The translations under genes and the position numbers were made by a program. A stretch of 64,000 bases of DNA from Dyella terrae. GTDB lineage: Bacteria > Pseudomonadota > Gammaproteobacteria > Xanthomonadales > Rhodanobacteraceae. Within the stretch, counting starts at the first letter, position 1; the number at the start of each line of letters is the position of its first letter. Shown here piece by piece: positions 30,664 to 40,381 of the stretch. The DNA is taken from assembly GCF_004322705.1 (NCBI RefSeq), contig NZ_SIZZ01000001.1, positions 1,736,001-1,800,000 of the forward strand, written 5' to 3'. The notes beneath the pieces were generated by a model. That model saw only the letters and a program-made list of their open reading frames with translations, did not search any database and was not told the origin of the DNA.

Positions 30664-32883
30664 CTACGCGGCAGACTGCAGCGCCATGCGCTGAAAGCTG
30701 AGTTCGAATGTCGTGCCGACACCCAGGTCACTCGTGACGCAAACGCTGCCACCATGCTGCTGCACCACACGCTGTACGAACGGCAAACCCAGGCCCACGC
30801 CGCCAGCCAGACCCTTTCGTCCGGCGCGATAAAAGGGCTCGAAGAGACGATCCAGATGTTCTGGTGCAATGCCCTCGCCTTGATCCACCACACGCACGAC
30901 GCATTGCGCATGCCCTGACGACGTCAGTGAAATGTCGACGATGCTGCCATCGGCGGAATACTTGATGGCGTTGTCGATGACATTGACGAACGCGCGCACG
31001 AGCAAGTCGGCGCAGACCTCCGCCATCGGCTCTTCGGGCACGCATGATGGCCCCTGCAATACGATCCGGCGACGATCCGCCTCAGGCTGGCATTGATCCA
31101 CGGCCTCCTCCACCAGATCCCTGAGGACAACCGGCGAAAACTGCACACGTGACATCTGCTCCGCGCGCGAAAGTGCCAGGAACTCGCTGGCGACGCGCAG
31201 GGAATAGTCAGCCTGGCGACGCAGGTCTTCCAGGAACCCAGGGTCGACGGCATCCGCCTGGCTTTCACCGTGCTCTTCGATCAACGCAAGCATCGTCGAC
31301 AGTGGGCTGCGCATGTCGTGCGCCATGTGTGTCAACGCCTGCCTGCTCTGCGTCACGCCTTCCTTCACGCCGGCAATATCGACCAGGCATAGCAAGCGGC
31401 ACGCAGCGTCTTCTCGTGAACTCTCAACTTCGCCCATGCAGAAGGGTGTTTCAAGCATGAGCATCTCGCGGTCACCGATCCGGATTTCCTGATGCCCTTC
31501 GCCATTGCCGTGCGCGCATCTGAGCGCGGCTTCCCACTTCATCGCGATCGGACGGGTATCGCCGTGACGGTCAGTCGACGCCATGATTCGCGCGGCATTT
31601 TCATTCCAAAGCAGCACGCGATGGTCACGGACAATCAGGACGGGATGCGGCAGATGATCGATCATGCTGATGGCCGTGCGTTGCAAGCGACGCATCGCCA
31701 TGACGAGACTGCGGATCTCTCCCGCGGGTCCGCGCACCTTGCGATGCTCCTGCTCCACAGGCAGAGGCATGCCAAGAAGCGGCGGATTCGCCTGCATGTC
31801 CCGCACTTCCTGTCGCCATGCACGACGTGCGTTATGAAGATTTTCCCACGCGAAGTAAGCGTAGATCAGGGCGTAGGCAATTGGCAGAACGCCCAACCCC
31901 ACCCACGAACCCATGGCCAGGGTGGCCACCGGCATGACCAGCGTCACCGCGAACCATGTCATCACGGCCAGATGCAGACGCCAGGTGGATCCGAGCGAAC
32001 AGATCAGGACCAGGGTCAGAGCCATCAGAAGGTGAAGGATGACAATCGACGGACCCGACACCACCTGGACCAAGCCGCCATCGACCACAGCTTCGGCCAT
32101 CAATGCTTCGACTTGCACCGGCGAAAGCCACTGCGGCCGGATCGAGGATGTTCGGAAGCTGGCCTCGTTCGAACCCGAACGCCCTACGAAAACCATCTTT
32201 CCGTCAAAGGCATCGTCGGGAACACCACCACGAATCACATCGCCCAGCGCGTATTGCGGCACGCTATCCGGCGCGGACAATGCAAGCACGGCACCCGACG
32301 CCAGTCGCTCCACGAGCTCGCGATCGGCTGGTGTCCTGAAGTCCTTCCTCGCGACGCGCATCGATTCAAGCACCGCATGCGGATGCGACGCGCCGGAGAT
32401 TGCCCACGGCACGAATCCGCGAACGGCCCCAAGATGGCCCGTCACCACCTGCCGGTGCCCAGCGCCAGCCACACCCTCTTGCGGCGTGGACGCATCCCGA
32501 GCCACCCACATGGCAGGCAACGCCAGGACAATGCGCCCGTGCGCCGCGATGGCATCCGAAAGCTCGCCGATGTCGTGAGAGGGCATCACCTCGGGCTCGA
32601 GCGTTACGCTCGCCGCCCGGTCCAGCCGGCGCAACAGGTCGCTGATTGACGATGCCTGTGTTCGGTTCGCCAGCGCCCCTGCGGATGCCGGATCCACATG
32701 AACAACGGCAACATGGGACGTCCTTGAGGGCACCACCCATTCGGCCGCCGCGTCGAACAGGACGCGATCAAGCGCTCCCGTGACTGGGGAAATCCACGAC
32801 TGGCTACCACACGCCACGGCGACACACACGACCGTAACGAACAGCACCCGCTTCCAGGCGTCAGCGCCCAGGCGCATAAGCAT
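30664..32883 (-). CDS. CHASE2-domain sensor histidine kinase
   Basis: Membrane sensor kinase of 739 residues. N-terminal membrane anchor (about 12-30), periplasmic CHASE2 domain (about 40-270, with FDGKMVFVGRSGSNEASFRT), three membrane segments (about 275-345), a PAS-like region (about 405-500, MIDHLPHPVLIVRDHRVLLW), HisKA with LTHMAHDMRSPLS (His about 530) and HATPase with NVIDNAIKYSADGS, VVDQGEGIAPEH and GLGLPFVQRVVQQHGG. It begins three bases after the response-regulator gene, so the two form a two-component operon. The signal is unknown. Confidence 0.92.
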   Translation of the reverse strand: MLMRLGADAWKRVLFVTVVCVAVACGSQSWISPVTGALDRVLFDAAAEWVVPSRTSHVAVVHVDPASAGALANRTQASSISDLLRRLDRAASVTLEPEVMPSHDIGELSDAIAAHGRIVLALPAMWVARDASTPQEGVAGAGHRQVVTGHLGAVRGFVPWAISGASHPHAVLESMRVARKDFRTPADRELVERLASGAVLALSAPDSVPQYALGDVIRGGVPDDAFDGKMVFVGRSGSNEASFRTSSIRPQWLSPVQVEALMAEAVVDGGLVQVVSGPSIVILHLLMALTLVLICSLGSTWRLHLAVMTWFAVTLVMPVATLAMGSWVGLGVLPIAYALIYAYFAWENLHNARRAWRQEVRDMQANPPLLGMPLPVEQEHRKVRGPAGEIRSLVMAMRRLQRTAISMIDHLPHPVLIVRDHRVLLWNENAARIMASTDRHGDTRPIAMKWEAALRCAHGNGEGHQEIRIGDREMLMLETPFCMGEVESSREDAACRLLCLVDIAGVKEGVTQSRQALTHMAHDMRSPLSTMLALIEEHGESQADAVDPGFLEDLRRQADYSLRVASEFLALSRAEQMSRVQFSPVVLRDLVEEAVDQCQPEADRRRIVLQGPSCVPEEPMAEVCADLLVRAFVNVIDNAIKYSADGSIVDISLTSSGHAQCVVRVVDQGEGIAPEHLDRLFEPFYRAGRKGLAGGVGLGLPFVQRVVQQHGGSVCVTSDLGVGTTFELSFQRMALQSAA

Positions 32884-32886
32884 GCG

Positions 32887-33648
32887 TCACCCGCCCGCCA
32901 GCACCGGCACGTTGCCAAGCCATCGCTGCTGAGCAACCACAGGGGAACCTGCGAGAACCAGCTCCATGCGATAGCCATGGTTGTAGACCGTGGAGATCAG
33001 CAGTCCATTTTTGGAGCGAAGCTGGAGCAAATTGCGCAGTTTGCTTACGTACGTTGCAAGCGCCGCGTCGTGCTTTCGATCCACGCAGCTCCATATCTTC
33101 TGGATCAGCGAATCCTTCGAAAGCACCTTGCCGACCTGAGAGAAGAAAAGGCCTGCCAGTTCGGATTCACGGGCAGACAGCGAGACCGACTGACATCCCG
33201 CCGGCCCTTCGATCGTCACCGTCCGCGATGCCGGGTCATGGATATACCGCCCCACACGCGTCCTGCCTCCGGCATCGCAGCCGGGATAACACCGACGCAG
33301 ATGCGCCTTCACACGCGCCACCAGCGCGGCTTCGCCGATGGGCTTCACCACATAGTCGTCCGCGCCGCTTTCCAGGCCTTCGACGATGCTTCTGTCATCG
33401 TCGTGCTGCGTAACCAGAACCATCGGGATGTTCCGCGAACAATGCGCCCGTACCCAGCGCGCGACCTCCAGGCCGCTATGTCCCGGCACGTCCCAGTCCA
33501 AAAGAAGCAAATCCACCGATTGCGTTTCCAGAAGGCGGATGAAGCCCGTACCGTCATGCCTGACGATGCATTCATGACCGGCATGACCAAGCCAGCGCGC
33601 CATGGCATGGGCCTGTTTGACGGTGTCTTCGAGAATCGCAATACGCAT
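32887..33648 (-). CDS. OmpR-family response regulator
   Basis: Partner of the CHASE2 kinase, 253 residues from the ATG at 33648; a TTG at 33699 could add 17 residues. Receiver domain MRIAILEDTVKQAHAMARWL with phospho-Asp in LLLLDWDVPGHSG (about 51), Thr in VLVTQHDD and Lys in VVKPIGEA. The C-terminal winged helix (about 130-235, SVSLSARESELAGLFFS and YVSKLRNLLQLRSKNGLLIS) is of OmpR type. It is the first gene of the pair; its targets are unknown. Confidence 0.92.
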   Translation of the reverse strand: MRIAILEDTVKQAHAMARWLGHAGHECIVRHDGTGFIRLLETQSVDLLLLDWDVPGHSGLEVARWVRAHCSRNIPMVLVTQHDDDRSIVEGLESGADDYVVKPIGEAALVARVKAHLRRCYPGCDAGGRTRVGRYIHDPASRTVTIEGPAGCQSVSLSARESELAGLFFSQVGKVLSKDSLIQKIWSCVDRKHDAALATYVSKLRNLLQLRSKNGLLISTVYNHGYRMELVLAGSPVVAQQRWLGNVPVLAGG

Positions 33649-33863
33649 CGGAATAGTCCCAAGTGGCTTGGCTGGCGACGGCGCAATGTCCGTTTCCAAC
33701 CATGGATGGCGAAATATCCTATGTATGCGCCATCAACATTCCCACGGGAACATTCCTAAAGTTTGAGTCTCTTCTTAGATCTCTTAGCGAAGTTCGTGAG
33801 TTCTTGCTGGCGTGTCGCAATCAGCGCAGAGATTCGTGGAAGGAGCACATGCCCGGGCTTTCA

Positions 33864-34625
33864 TCAGGCGGCGCTCTGCAGGTGATGGCGCATTTTGTGA
33901 AGCGCGCGCCGGCTGATCTGACAAATGCGTGCGGGCGTCAGATCGAGGACTTTGGCAATCTCCGACTGGTTCAGGTCATGCTGGTAGTAGAGTCCAATGA
34001 CCTGGCGCTCTCGCTCGGTCAGGATCGATAGCGCAAGGCGAACCAACTGCAAATCAGCGACGCCGTCTTCGGGCCCCTGCATCCCGTCGAGAACGTCGGT
34101 AACGATGTCGTCGATGCTGGCGAAGGTCTGGGCGTTGTCATCCTGGATCAATCGTTCATACGCCTCTGGCGTGATTTCCATGGCTACGCAGACGTCATCG
34201 CGGGTCGGCTCACGCCCCAGCCTGATCCGAAGTTCTCGCTCGACGGAGCGAAAGCGATGCACCGCCTGTCGCTTCGCCCGCGGCAACCAGTCCTGTCGAC
34301 GCAGGTCGTCCAGAATGGCCCCGCGAATGCGCATGGTGGCGTAGACGCCAAAGCCGTTGTCCGGCTCCCCGTAACGCCGCAAGGCTTCGAGCAAGCCCAT
34401 CAGACCGATCTGCTCCATGTCGCACCGCTCCATGGTGGCGCTGACTTGCGAGGTGAGGCCACGCACGATGCGTCGCACGAGGGGCACGTACTTGAGCATC
34501 CAGTGGCACTCTTCGTCGCGACTCAGCGTGCGGACACCCGAGGAAGGCGCCTCGTAACTCAGTTCCGCAAGATGGTCGAACGGGAGGCCGCCGGCAGCAT
34601 CCGCAAAGTATTCCGTCATGTTCAT
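33864..34625 (-). CDS. fliA: RNA polymerase sigma factor FliA (sigma-28)
   Basis: Alternative sigma factor for late flagellar, motility and chemotaxis genes; 253 residues. Region 2 has LVRRIVRGL and DMEQIGLMGLLEALRRY, followed by the FliA signature YATMRIRGAILDDLRRQDW (about 94-112); region 3 RLGREPTRDDV; region 4 LSILTERERQVIGLYYQHDLNQSEIAKVL (helix-turn-helix near 215). The ATG overlaps the stop of the small upstream gene as ATGA; a second ATG two codons later has better spacing to AGG. No flagellar genes flank it, but a sigma-28-type promoter lies at 12506-12532. Confidence 0.93.
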   Translation of the reverse strand: MNMTEYFADAAGGLPFDHLAELSYEAPSSGVRTLSRDEECHWMLKYVPLVRRIVRGLTSQVSATMERCDMEQIGLMGLLEALRRYGEPDNGFGVYATMRIRGAILDDLRRQDWLPRAKRQAVHRFRSVERELRIRLGREPTRDDVCVAMEITPEAYERLIQDDNAQTFASIDDIVTDVLDGMQGPEDGVADLQLVRLALSILTERERQVIGLYYQHDLNQSEIAKVLDLTPARICQISRRALHKMRHHLQSAA

Positions 34626-34891
34626 TCGCCTGAAGGCCGGGTGCGCATCGCGACCACGACGGCGCTCGCCTCGTCGCCGACGCCAGCCACCGCAGCGGGG
34701 GACGTCGGATCACGCACGATCTCGTGTGCGGCGCGATAGCACGCCTTGCGCCAGGACGATTGCGCAGCGATGGCCATCGCCAGCGCGCGCAACCCGCGAT
34801 CTGTCGATGAGGTGACTACCTCGAGCTTGTCATCGGTCGCGGGCGCCGTGCGGTCGGCTAAGGTCGTATGCGAAGTGCCGGGACGACTCAT
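34622..34891 (-). CDS. Small protein of unknown function, translationally coupled to fliA
   Basis: 89 residues from the ATG at 34891, which has GGGGG eight bases upstream; an upstream start at 34930 would add 13. The stop and the fliA start overlap as ATGA, so the two are co-translated. The protein is rich in Ala, Arg, Ser and Thr with a helical middle (LRALAMAIAAQSSWRKACYRAAHEI). I do not recognise it. The place next to fliA recalls an anti-sigma factor such as FlgM, but its sequence does not show FlgM features. Confidence 0.6.
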   Translation of the reverse strand: MSRPGTSHTTLADRTAPATDDKLEVVTSSTDRGLRALAMAIAAQSSWRKACYRAAHEIVRDPTSPAAVAGVGDEASAVVVAMRTRPSGE

Positions 34892-35237
34892 CGCTGATGC
34901 CCCCTGGCGCCCCGGCCAGCACGCGAACAAGTCGCTGTCGCCCGTACCTCACCGATCCACTGCGGCGCTCCGCCTGCAAAACAGACCGGATGGGCGAAAG
35001 ACACGCCTTGGGCGTGGTGCGTAGTGCTGCCGCAGTAGATTGTCATGGCCATTCATCAGCGCGAGGGCGAGGCATGACATTGTCCGGACGAGCCGATGGT
35101 TCAGCCGGGATTCTCAACGGAATTTGAACCGCACGCGGAAGCGAAAGATCCGCTGGCGATGCGATCAGGATGTCGTGGCTGGCCTGATCACCGTGACATG
35201 GGGAGCGATGATTCGCCCCCGTTCCATCCGCCCGGAC
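34892..35237. other. Gap upstream of the small gene-fliA operon
   Basis: About 345 bases without a supportable gene. It must hold the promoter of the fliA operon on the minus strand and the end of the membrane-protein transcript. No repeat, RNA or clear promoter hexamers were found. Confidence 0.5.
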
Positions 35238-35693
35238 TCACCCTTTGGGCCGTTTCATGGCCGCCATCAAGGCGAACACGTCTGACCGATATTGCGAAAG
35301 GCTGCCGCGGTAGAGCCAAAGCAGACCGCACATCCCGTAGAGGGCAAGCGAGGCCGGGAAGTTAGCGCTTCGCATTTGCTCCAGCGCCACGGGATTCCTG
35401 GCATGCCAATAGATCGCGTAGCAACCGTCGACCGTAAACCAGGTGAAGAACGCCATCGCCGGCCAGCGCGCCCATTGGCGCTCCAGAATGACCCTCAGGC
35501 TCCACGGCGCGGTGAGGTAGGCGAGTATCGCCATGATGAAGCTGATCGGAATGTCCCAGTCCGGGGCCGGGAAATAAAAGGAGCCGGCGACGAGCAGCCC
35601 AGTTCCGACCAGAAGCGTGCAGACTTTCCAGGGACGGGTGTACTCCGTCATGGCGCCCGCAAGTACGCCCTTGATGTTTTCAAACCTCGCCAT
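35238..35693 (-). CDS. Four-helix membrane protein of unknown function
   Basis: 151 residues from the ATG at 35693 (GGGGAAGG upstream). About four hydrophobic segments: VCTLLVGTGLLVAGSFYF, ISFIMAILAYLTAPW, WPAMAFFTWFTVDGCYAIYW and ASLALYGMCGLLWLYRG. The C-terminus is basic. I do not recognise the family. It stands alone upstream of nothing obvious; the long region 5' of its start is free of genes down to the tRNA-Val terminator. Confidence 0.7.
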   Translation of the reverse strand: MARFENIKGVLAGAMTEYTRPWKVCTLLVGTGLLVAGSFYFPAPDWDIPISFIMAILAYLTAPWSLRVILERQWARWPAMAFFTWFTVDGCYAIYWHARNPVALEQMRSANFPASLALYGMCGLLWLYRGSLSQYRSDVFALMAAMKRPKG

Positions 35694-35942
35694 TGCCTTC
35701 CCCCTGTATGCCACTGTCACGAGCCCCCGCTCGTGGGTCGCAAGACGCCCATGTCGATCGCAAGCAAACCCATTATGGGGTTCTGAGGCGATTCGGGAAG
35801 AAGGTGTTTCCTGAGGGGCGGCATGGCGCTGCAGCCAGCATGTCGTGCCGAGCGGCCCGGACTTGGCCACGAACCCAGGGGGCGCGCATGCTGGACGCTG
35901 CGGTCGAGATTTGCTCGCGCACCCGTTCTTCATCGGCAAACA

Positions 35943-35972
35943 AAAAGAGGAATCCTTTCGGATTCCTCTTTT
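35943..35972. terminator. Terminator of tRNA-Val
   Basis: A 13-bp perfect stem (AAAAGAGGAATCC with GGATTCCTCTTTT, TTTC loop) has runs of A and T on the outside. It lies 28 bases downstream of the tRNA-Val 3' end on the minus strand. Confidence 0.9.
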
Positions 35973-35999
35973 GCCCCATTGGATCAATGGGTTTCGAAT

Positions 36000-36074
36000 T
36001 GGTGCGCGGTACAAGGATCGAACTTGTGACCCCTACCATGTCAAGGTAGTGCTCTACCGCTGAGCTAACCGCGC
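36000..36074 (-). tRNA. tRNA-Val (GAC)
   Basis: 75-nt cloverleaf with encoded CCA. The acceptor stem is GCGCGGT/ACCGCGC, the anticodon stem-loop is CTACC-TTGACAT-GGTAG giving GAC, and the T-loop is GTTCGATCC. Confidence 0.96.
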
Positions 36075-36138
36075 GGATTCACGCTGACGGGCAGCGCGAG
36101 CCGCGCAGTATACGGGGTCTGTTCTGCCGGGGCAAGCA

Positions 36139-38163
36139 TCAGCGCGAGGCCTTTTCACGCAGCTGGTGGATCTGGTCGCGGATCTTCGCCGCTTCCTCGA
36201 ATTCAAGGTTCTCGGCGTGCTTCTGCATCTGGGCTTCCAGGCGCTTGATCATGTTGGCCGCCTGGTCCGGATTCAGGTTCGAATAGTCCGCCTGCGCCTC
36301 GGCCACGGCCCTGGCCACCTTGGCACCACGGCCGCGACTGCCGCGTCCCGGAATCTCGCTGCGCGCGCCCTCCATGATGTCCGTGATCCGCCGCACCACC
36401 GACTGCGGCTCGATGCCGTGTTCCTCGTTGTAGGCGACCTGCTTCTCGCGACGGCGTGCCGTCTCGTCCATGGCGGCCTGCATCGAGCGGGTGATCTTGT
36501 CTGCATAAAGGATCGCCCTGCCCCGCACATTGCGCGCCGCGCGACCGATGGTCTGAATCAGCGAGCCGGTCGAACGCAGGAATCCTTCCTTGTCGGCATC
36601 GAGAATCGCCACGAGTGAGACTTCGGGCATGTCCAGGCCCTCTCGCAGCAGATTGATGCCCACCAGCACGTCGAACTCACCCAGACGCAGGTCGCGGATG
36701 ATTTCCACGCGCTCCACCGTTTCGATATCCGAGTGCAGGTAGCGCACCTTGATGCCATGCTCGCTGAGGTACTCGGTGAGGTTTTCGGCCATGCGCTTGG
36801 TCAGCGTCGTCACCAGCACGCGATCGCCCAGGGCGACCGTCTTGTGGACTTCGCTGAGCAGGTCATCGACCTGGGTGCGCACCGGGCGCACCTCGACCTC
36901 GGGATCGATCAGGCCCGTCGGACGCACCACCAGTTCGACCACCTGGTCGCCGGATTTCTCCAGCTCATAGTTGGCGGGAGTCGCTGATACGAAGATGGTG
37001 CGAGGCGCGCGACGTTCCCACTCTTCGAAACGCAAGGGCCGGTTGTCCATCGCCGAAGGCAGGCGGAAGCCGAACTCGACAAGCGTCTCTTTGCGCGAGC
37101 GGTCGCCCTTGTACATCGCCCCGAGCTGCGGAATGGTGACGTGCGATTCGTCGACCACGAGCAGCGCATCCGCCGGAAGGTAGTCGAACAAGGTCGGCGG
37201 TGGCTCGCCGGCCTGGCGCCGCGTCAGGTGACGTGAGTAGTTTTCGATGCCCTGGCAATAGCCGACCTCCGCCATCATCTCGATATCGAAGCGCGTGCGC
37301 TGATCGAGGCGTTGCGCTTCGACGAGCTTGTTGTCCTTGTACAACTGCTCCAGGCGCTCCTTCAGCTCGACCTTCACCGTTTCGATGGCGTTGAGCACGC
37401 TCTCACGCGTGCTGGCGTAATGCGTACGCGGATAGACCGTGTAGCGCGGCACCTTGCGGATGGTTTCGCCGGTCAAGGGATCGAACAGCGACAGGTTTTC
37501 CACCTCGCCATCGAACAGCTCGATGCGCAGCGCCTCGGTTTCCGACTCGGCAGGGAAGACATCAATGATCTCGCCGCGCACGCGATACGTACCGCGACGG
37601 AGGTCCAGTTCGTTGCGCGAGTACTGCAACTCTGTCAGCTGACGGATCAGTGCGCGCTGGTCAATATGCTCGCCTCGCGCCAGGATCAGGCGCAACGACA
37701 GGTAGTCCTCCGGATCGCCCAGGCCATAGATCGCCGACACGGTGGCTACGATCAGCGAGTCCTTGCGCGACAGCAGCGCCTTGGTCGCCGCCAGTCGCAT
37801 CTGCTCGATGTGGTCGTTGATCGACGCGTCCTTTTCGATGAAGGTGTCGGACGCCACCACATAGGCTTCGGGCTGGTAGTAGTCGTAGTAGCTGACGAAG
37901 TACTCCACCGCGTTATGCGGGAAGAACTCCTTGAATTCGCCGTACAACTGAGCGGCAAGGGTCTTGTTGTGCGCCATGACGATGGTCGGGCGCTGCACCT
38001 TCTCGATCACGTTGGCGATGGTGAAGGTCTTGCCCGAACCGGTTACGCCCAGCAGGGTCTGGGCCGCCAAGCCGTTCTCGAAACCCTCCGTCAGGCGTTG
38101 GATGGCCTGTGGTTGGTCGCCTGCGGGTTGGTAGGGGGAGACAAGCTGGAAGCGGTCGGTCAT
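36139..38163 (-). CDS. uvrB: Excinuclease ABC subunit B
   Basis: Damage-verifying helicase-like subunit of nucleotide excision repair, 674 residues. Walker [15 protein letters not shown] (about 39-52), beta-hairpin [10 protein letters not shown] (about 94-103), DEAD-like VVDESHVT (about 337), motif [14 protein letters not shown] (about 537) and the C-terminal UVR domain ([20 protein letters not shown]) that binds UvrC are all present. It lies 64 bases after tRNA-Val on the same strand. I saw no clear LexA box in the 128 bases upstream. Confidence 0.97.
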   Translation of the reverse strand: MTDRFQLVSPYQPAGDQPQAIQRLTEGFENGLAAQTLLGVTGSGKTFTIANVIEKVQRPTIVMAHNKTLAAQLYGEFKEFFPHNAVEYFVSYYDYYQPEAYVVASDTFIEKDASINDHIEQMRLAATKALLSRKDSLIVATVSAIYGLGDPEDYLSLRLILARGEHIDQRALIRQLTELQYSRNELDLRRGTYRVRGEIIDVFPAESETEALRIELFDGEVENLSLFDPLTGETIRKVPRYTVYPRTHYASTRESVLNAIETVKVELKERLEQLYKDNKLVEAQRLDQRTRFDIEMMAEVGYCQGIENYSRHLTRRQAGEPPPTLFDYLPADALLVVDESHVTIPQLGAMYKGDRSRKETLVEFGFRLPSAMDNRPLRFEEWERRAPRTIFVSATPANYELEKSGDQVVELVVRPTGLIDPEVEVRPVRTQVDDLLSEVHKTVALGDRVLVTTLTKRMAENLTEYLSEHGIKVRYLHSDIETVERVEIIRDLRLGEFDVLVGINLLREGLDMPEVSLVAILDADKEGFLRSTGSLIQTIGRAARNVRGRAILYADKITRSMQAAMDETARRREKQVAYNEEHGIEPQSVVRRITDIMEGARSEIPGRGSRGRGAKVARAVAEAQADYSNLNPDQAANMIKRLEAQMQKHAENLEFEEAAKIRDQIHQLREKASR

Positions 38164-38291
38164 GGGGGGCTACATGAGGTCGCGATGGGGCATTCTAAAC
38201 ACCTCATGCTGACAGGCTTTGTCAGCAGTCACTGACACTTCAGGCGGAAACGGCCGATGAAGTGGCCGCGGGATAGTGCCTAGCATGCGGG

Positions 38292-38834
38292 ATGCCCTCC
38301 CCGCCTTTCCGCCACGGATACACCCTCGTCGAGCTTGTTCTCCTGCTCTCTGTACTCAGCGTCCTGGCCGTGCTGGCCACGCCGCCCTTGCGGGACATGA
38401 TGCGCCACCAGGCCATAAGGTCGACCGCTGCCGCACTGCAGGCATCGCTTCAGCATGCCCGTGAGCTGGCCATTCGCAGCCGGCGCCGCGTCGTGGCATG
38501 CCCCAGCGCGGACGGCGTCACGTGCGATGGCAAGGACCAATGGGGCGCTGGCTGGCTAGTGGGGTATGCCCGCGACCAGACCCGCCTGGAGGGTGCGCCA
38601 GTCCATGTCTCCGGGCCATCCTCCCGGAACATGACCGTACTGGGCTCCAACGGCCGCCGAAGCATTGCGTTCCGCCCGCGCGGCGACGCGGACGGGACCA
38701 ACGCCTCGCTGTTGATCTGCCACCGTGGCGACGCGTCGCACGCGCTGGTCCTGACCGTCTCCAACCCGGGCAGGATCCGGGCATTCACAGCCGATCCCGA
38801 GCAACGCGCCCCATGCGCGCTGCCCAACAGGTGA
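38292..38834 (+). CDS. Type IV pilus minor pseudopilin, FimT/GspH family
   Basis: Pre-pilin-like protein of 180 residues. The processing site is RHG-YTLVELVLLLSVLSVLAVL (about 7-27): short basic leader, Gly before the cut and Glu5 in the mature helix, but Tyr replaces the usual Phe at position 1. The C-terminal globular GspH domain has four cysteines (ACPSADGVTC and ICHRGD...APC) that may pair. FimT proteins help DNA uptake and minor pilus assembly. No other pilus gene is nearby, which is common for fimT. Confidence 0.88.
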   Translation: MPSPPFRHGYTLVELVLLLSVLSVLAVLATPPLRDMMRHQAIRSTAAALQASLQHARELAIRSRRRVVACPSADGVTCDGKDQWGAGWLVGYARDQTRLEGAPVHVSGPSSRNMTVLGSNGRRSIAFRPRGDADGTNASLLICHRGDASHALVLTVSNPGRIRAFTADPEQRAPCALPNR

Positions 38835-38847
38835 CGCGGCGGCCAGC

Positions 38848-40344
38848 TCACTTCACCTCTTCGATATCCCCTGGCTTCCAGCTCTTGTCGAAATAGGGCT
38901 CGAGCGGACCATAGAAGCGGAACAGGGTGAACCAGCCCTTGTTCGGCACGGTCTGGACCCAGTTCTTTTCCTTGCCCGCCGGCGCCTTCGGTCCGAAATA
39001 GATGTCGATCGAGCCGTCGCTGTTGGCCACTGGCCCCGTATAAGTGCTGACCGAGGGCAACCGTTGCTGGGTACGCAAAAGCGATCGACTGACGGCGTCA
39101 TACACGACGACGGACCAGAAATTCTTCACCGGAACATGCGCTGGCACGTGCAGTTTGTAGTTCTTGCCGCCGTCGAGAAACCGCCCCTGGCTGTCCCGCA
39201 TGCTCCAGATGTACTGCGAACCCTGCCCCACGCTTTTATCAGCCATGGCCGGCGACATGCCAATGGCCGAGTAGGCGAACGCCGCCCGCCGGTCGGCATT
39301 GACGTAGCCCTGCGCATCCCAGGTCGCACTACCGCCAATAAACGTGTACTCCCATTTGCGATCGGGATAAGCCATGCGATCCGGATCATCGGAAGCGAAG
39401 CCGTTCACACGCGCATAAGCGCCGCCTAGCTGCGCCGCCTCGTTCAGCAGCTTGCGCTGCGCGTCGCCAGGCTTGAATGGTTTGCCGCTGACCATGCCAA
39501 TGTTCGACATGGCGAAGCGGTCGTTGGTGGTGAAGATATCGGCCGGTTCGTCGGCTACGAGCGTGCCCAGATCGTCGAAGAAGGCCACGGTGTCCGGAAA
39601 GACCGTATCGACTTCCTTGCCGGAGCCGTTGAAAAACACCTGCGCCGGTGGATGGGCAGCATCAGCCAGTGCATAGATGCGTGCCTTTTTCATCAAGGCA
39701 ACGGCCTGATCGGTCCTTCCGTCGACCTGGAATCCGCGCACACCGAAGACCGCACGATAGCTCGCCGACTTACGGACGATATAGCCGTCGGGCACCTGCC
39801 CGTTGTAGCCCGGCGGCAGGATGAGCAGCTTGCCACCCTGCCCCTTGTCGACGCCCGTCGGCCCAAGCCCGGCGATCTCGGTCTGCCGGATGTCACTCAC
39901 GCCACCGAGCATCTTCGGCGGCACGTCAATGACTACGGGACCCTTGCGCAGGTCGATGGATGCCAATCCATAAACCGTCTCGGTGTTGCCGGTCAGCAAG
40001 AGTGTCTGACCATCCATCAGCGTTTCCCAGATGATCATCTGGTTGGGCTGCTTGCTGCCCGCGTCGGCCGTCCCTTTCCACACCGCATACCAGGACACCG
40101 TGGGCATCTGTGTCATGTAAACATCGATGGCGCGATTGAGCTCGACAGCATCACGCAGGCGTTTGGCCGTCTCGTCGGTGGGATAGCCGCCCTTGAACTC
40201 AAGCGCACCATAGCGCGTCTGCAAGTGATCATTATCCAGCCACCCACGACCACCTGCTTTTTGCGCGGAGGCATTCAGCGCAACAAGCGCAAATGTCATG
40301 GCCGAGGCGAGCGTGAGTACACGACGGAGGCGCGTTGCATTCAT
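38848..40344 (-). CDS. DUF1254/DUF1214 secreted protein, downstream paralogue
   Basis: Exported protein of 498 residues from the ATG at 40344 (AAGG nine bases upstream). Signal peptide ends in ALNASAQ. The DUF1254 domain (about 60-180) and the C-terminal DUF1214 domain (about 360-470, with PVKNFWSVVVYD and GSIDIYFGPKAP) are both clear. It resembles the upstream neighbour over its whole length, for example PVK[ND]FWSVVVYD and GW[FL].[LI]FR[FL]YGPL[EQ]P[YW]FDKSW. The function of this family is not established. Confidence 0.88.
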   Translation of the reverse strand: MNATRLRRVLTLASAMTFALVALNASAQKAGGRGWLDNDHLQTRYGALEFKGGYPTDETAKRLRDAVELNRAIDVYMTQMPTVSWYAVWKGTADAGSKQPNQMIIWETLMDGQTLLLTGNTETVYGLASIDLRKGPVVIDVPPKMLGGVSDIRQTEIAGLGPTGVDKGQGGKLLILPPGYNGQVPDGYIVRKSASYRAVFGVRGFQVDGRTDQAVALMKKARIYALADAAHPPAQVFFNGSGKEVDTVFPDTVAFFDDLGTLVADEPADIFTTNDRFAMSNIGMVSGKPFKPGDAQRKLLNEAAQLGGAYARVNGFASDDPDRMAYPDRKWEYTFIGGSATWDAQGYVNADRRAAFAYSAIGMSPAMADKSVGQGSQYIWSMRDSQGRFLDGGKNYKLHVPAHVPVKNFWSVVVYDAVSRSLLRTQQRLPSVSTYTGPVANSDGSIDIYFGPKAPAGKEKNWVQTVPNKGWFTLFRFYGPLEPYFDKSWKPGDIEEVK

Positions 40345-40381
40345 GACACGAATCCTTGGCAAGAAGAAATCAGGAAAGGAA

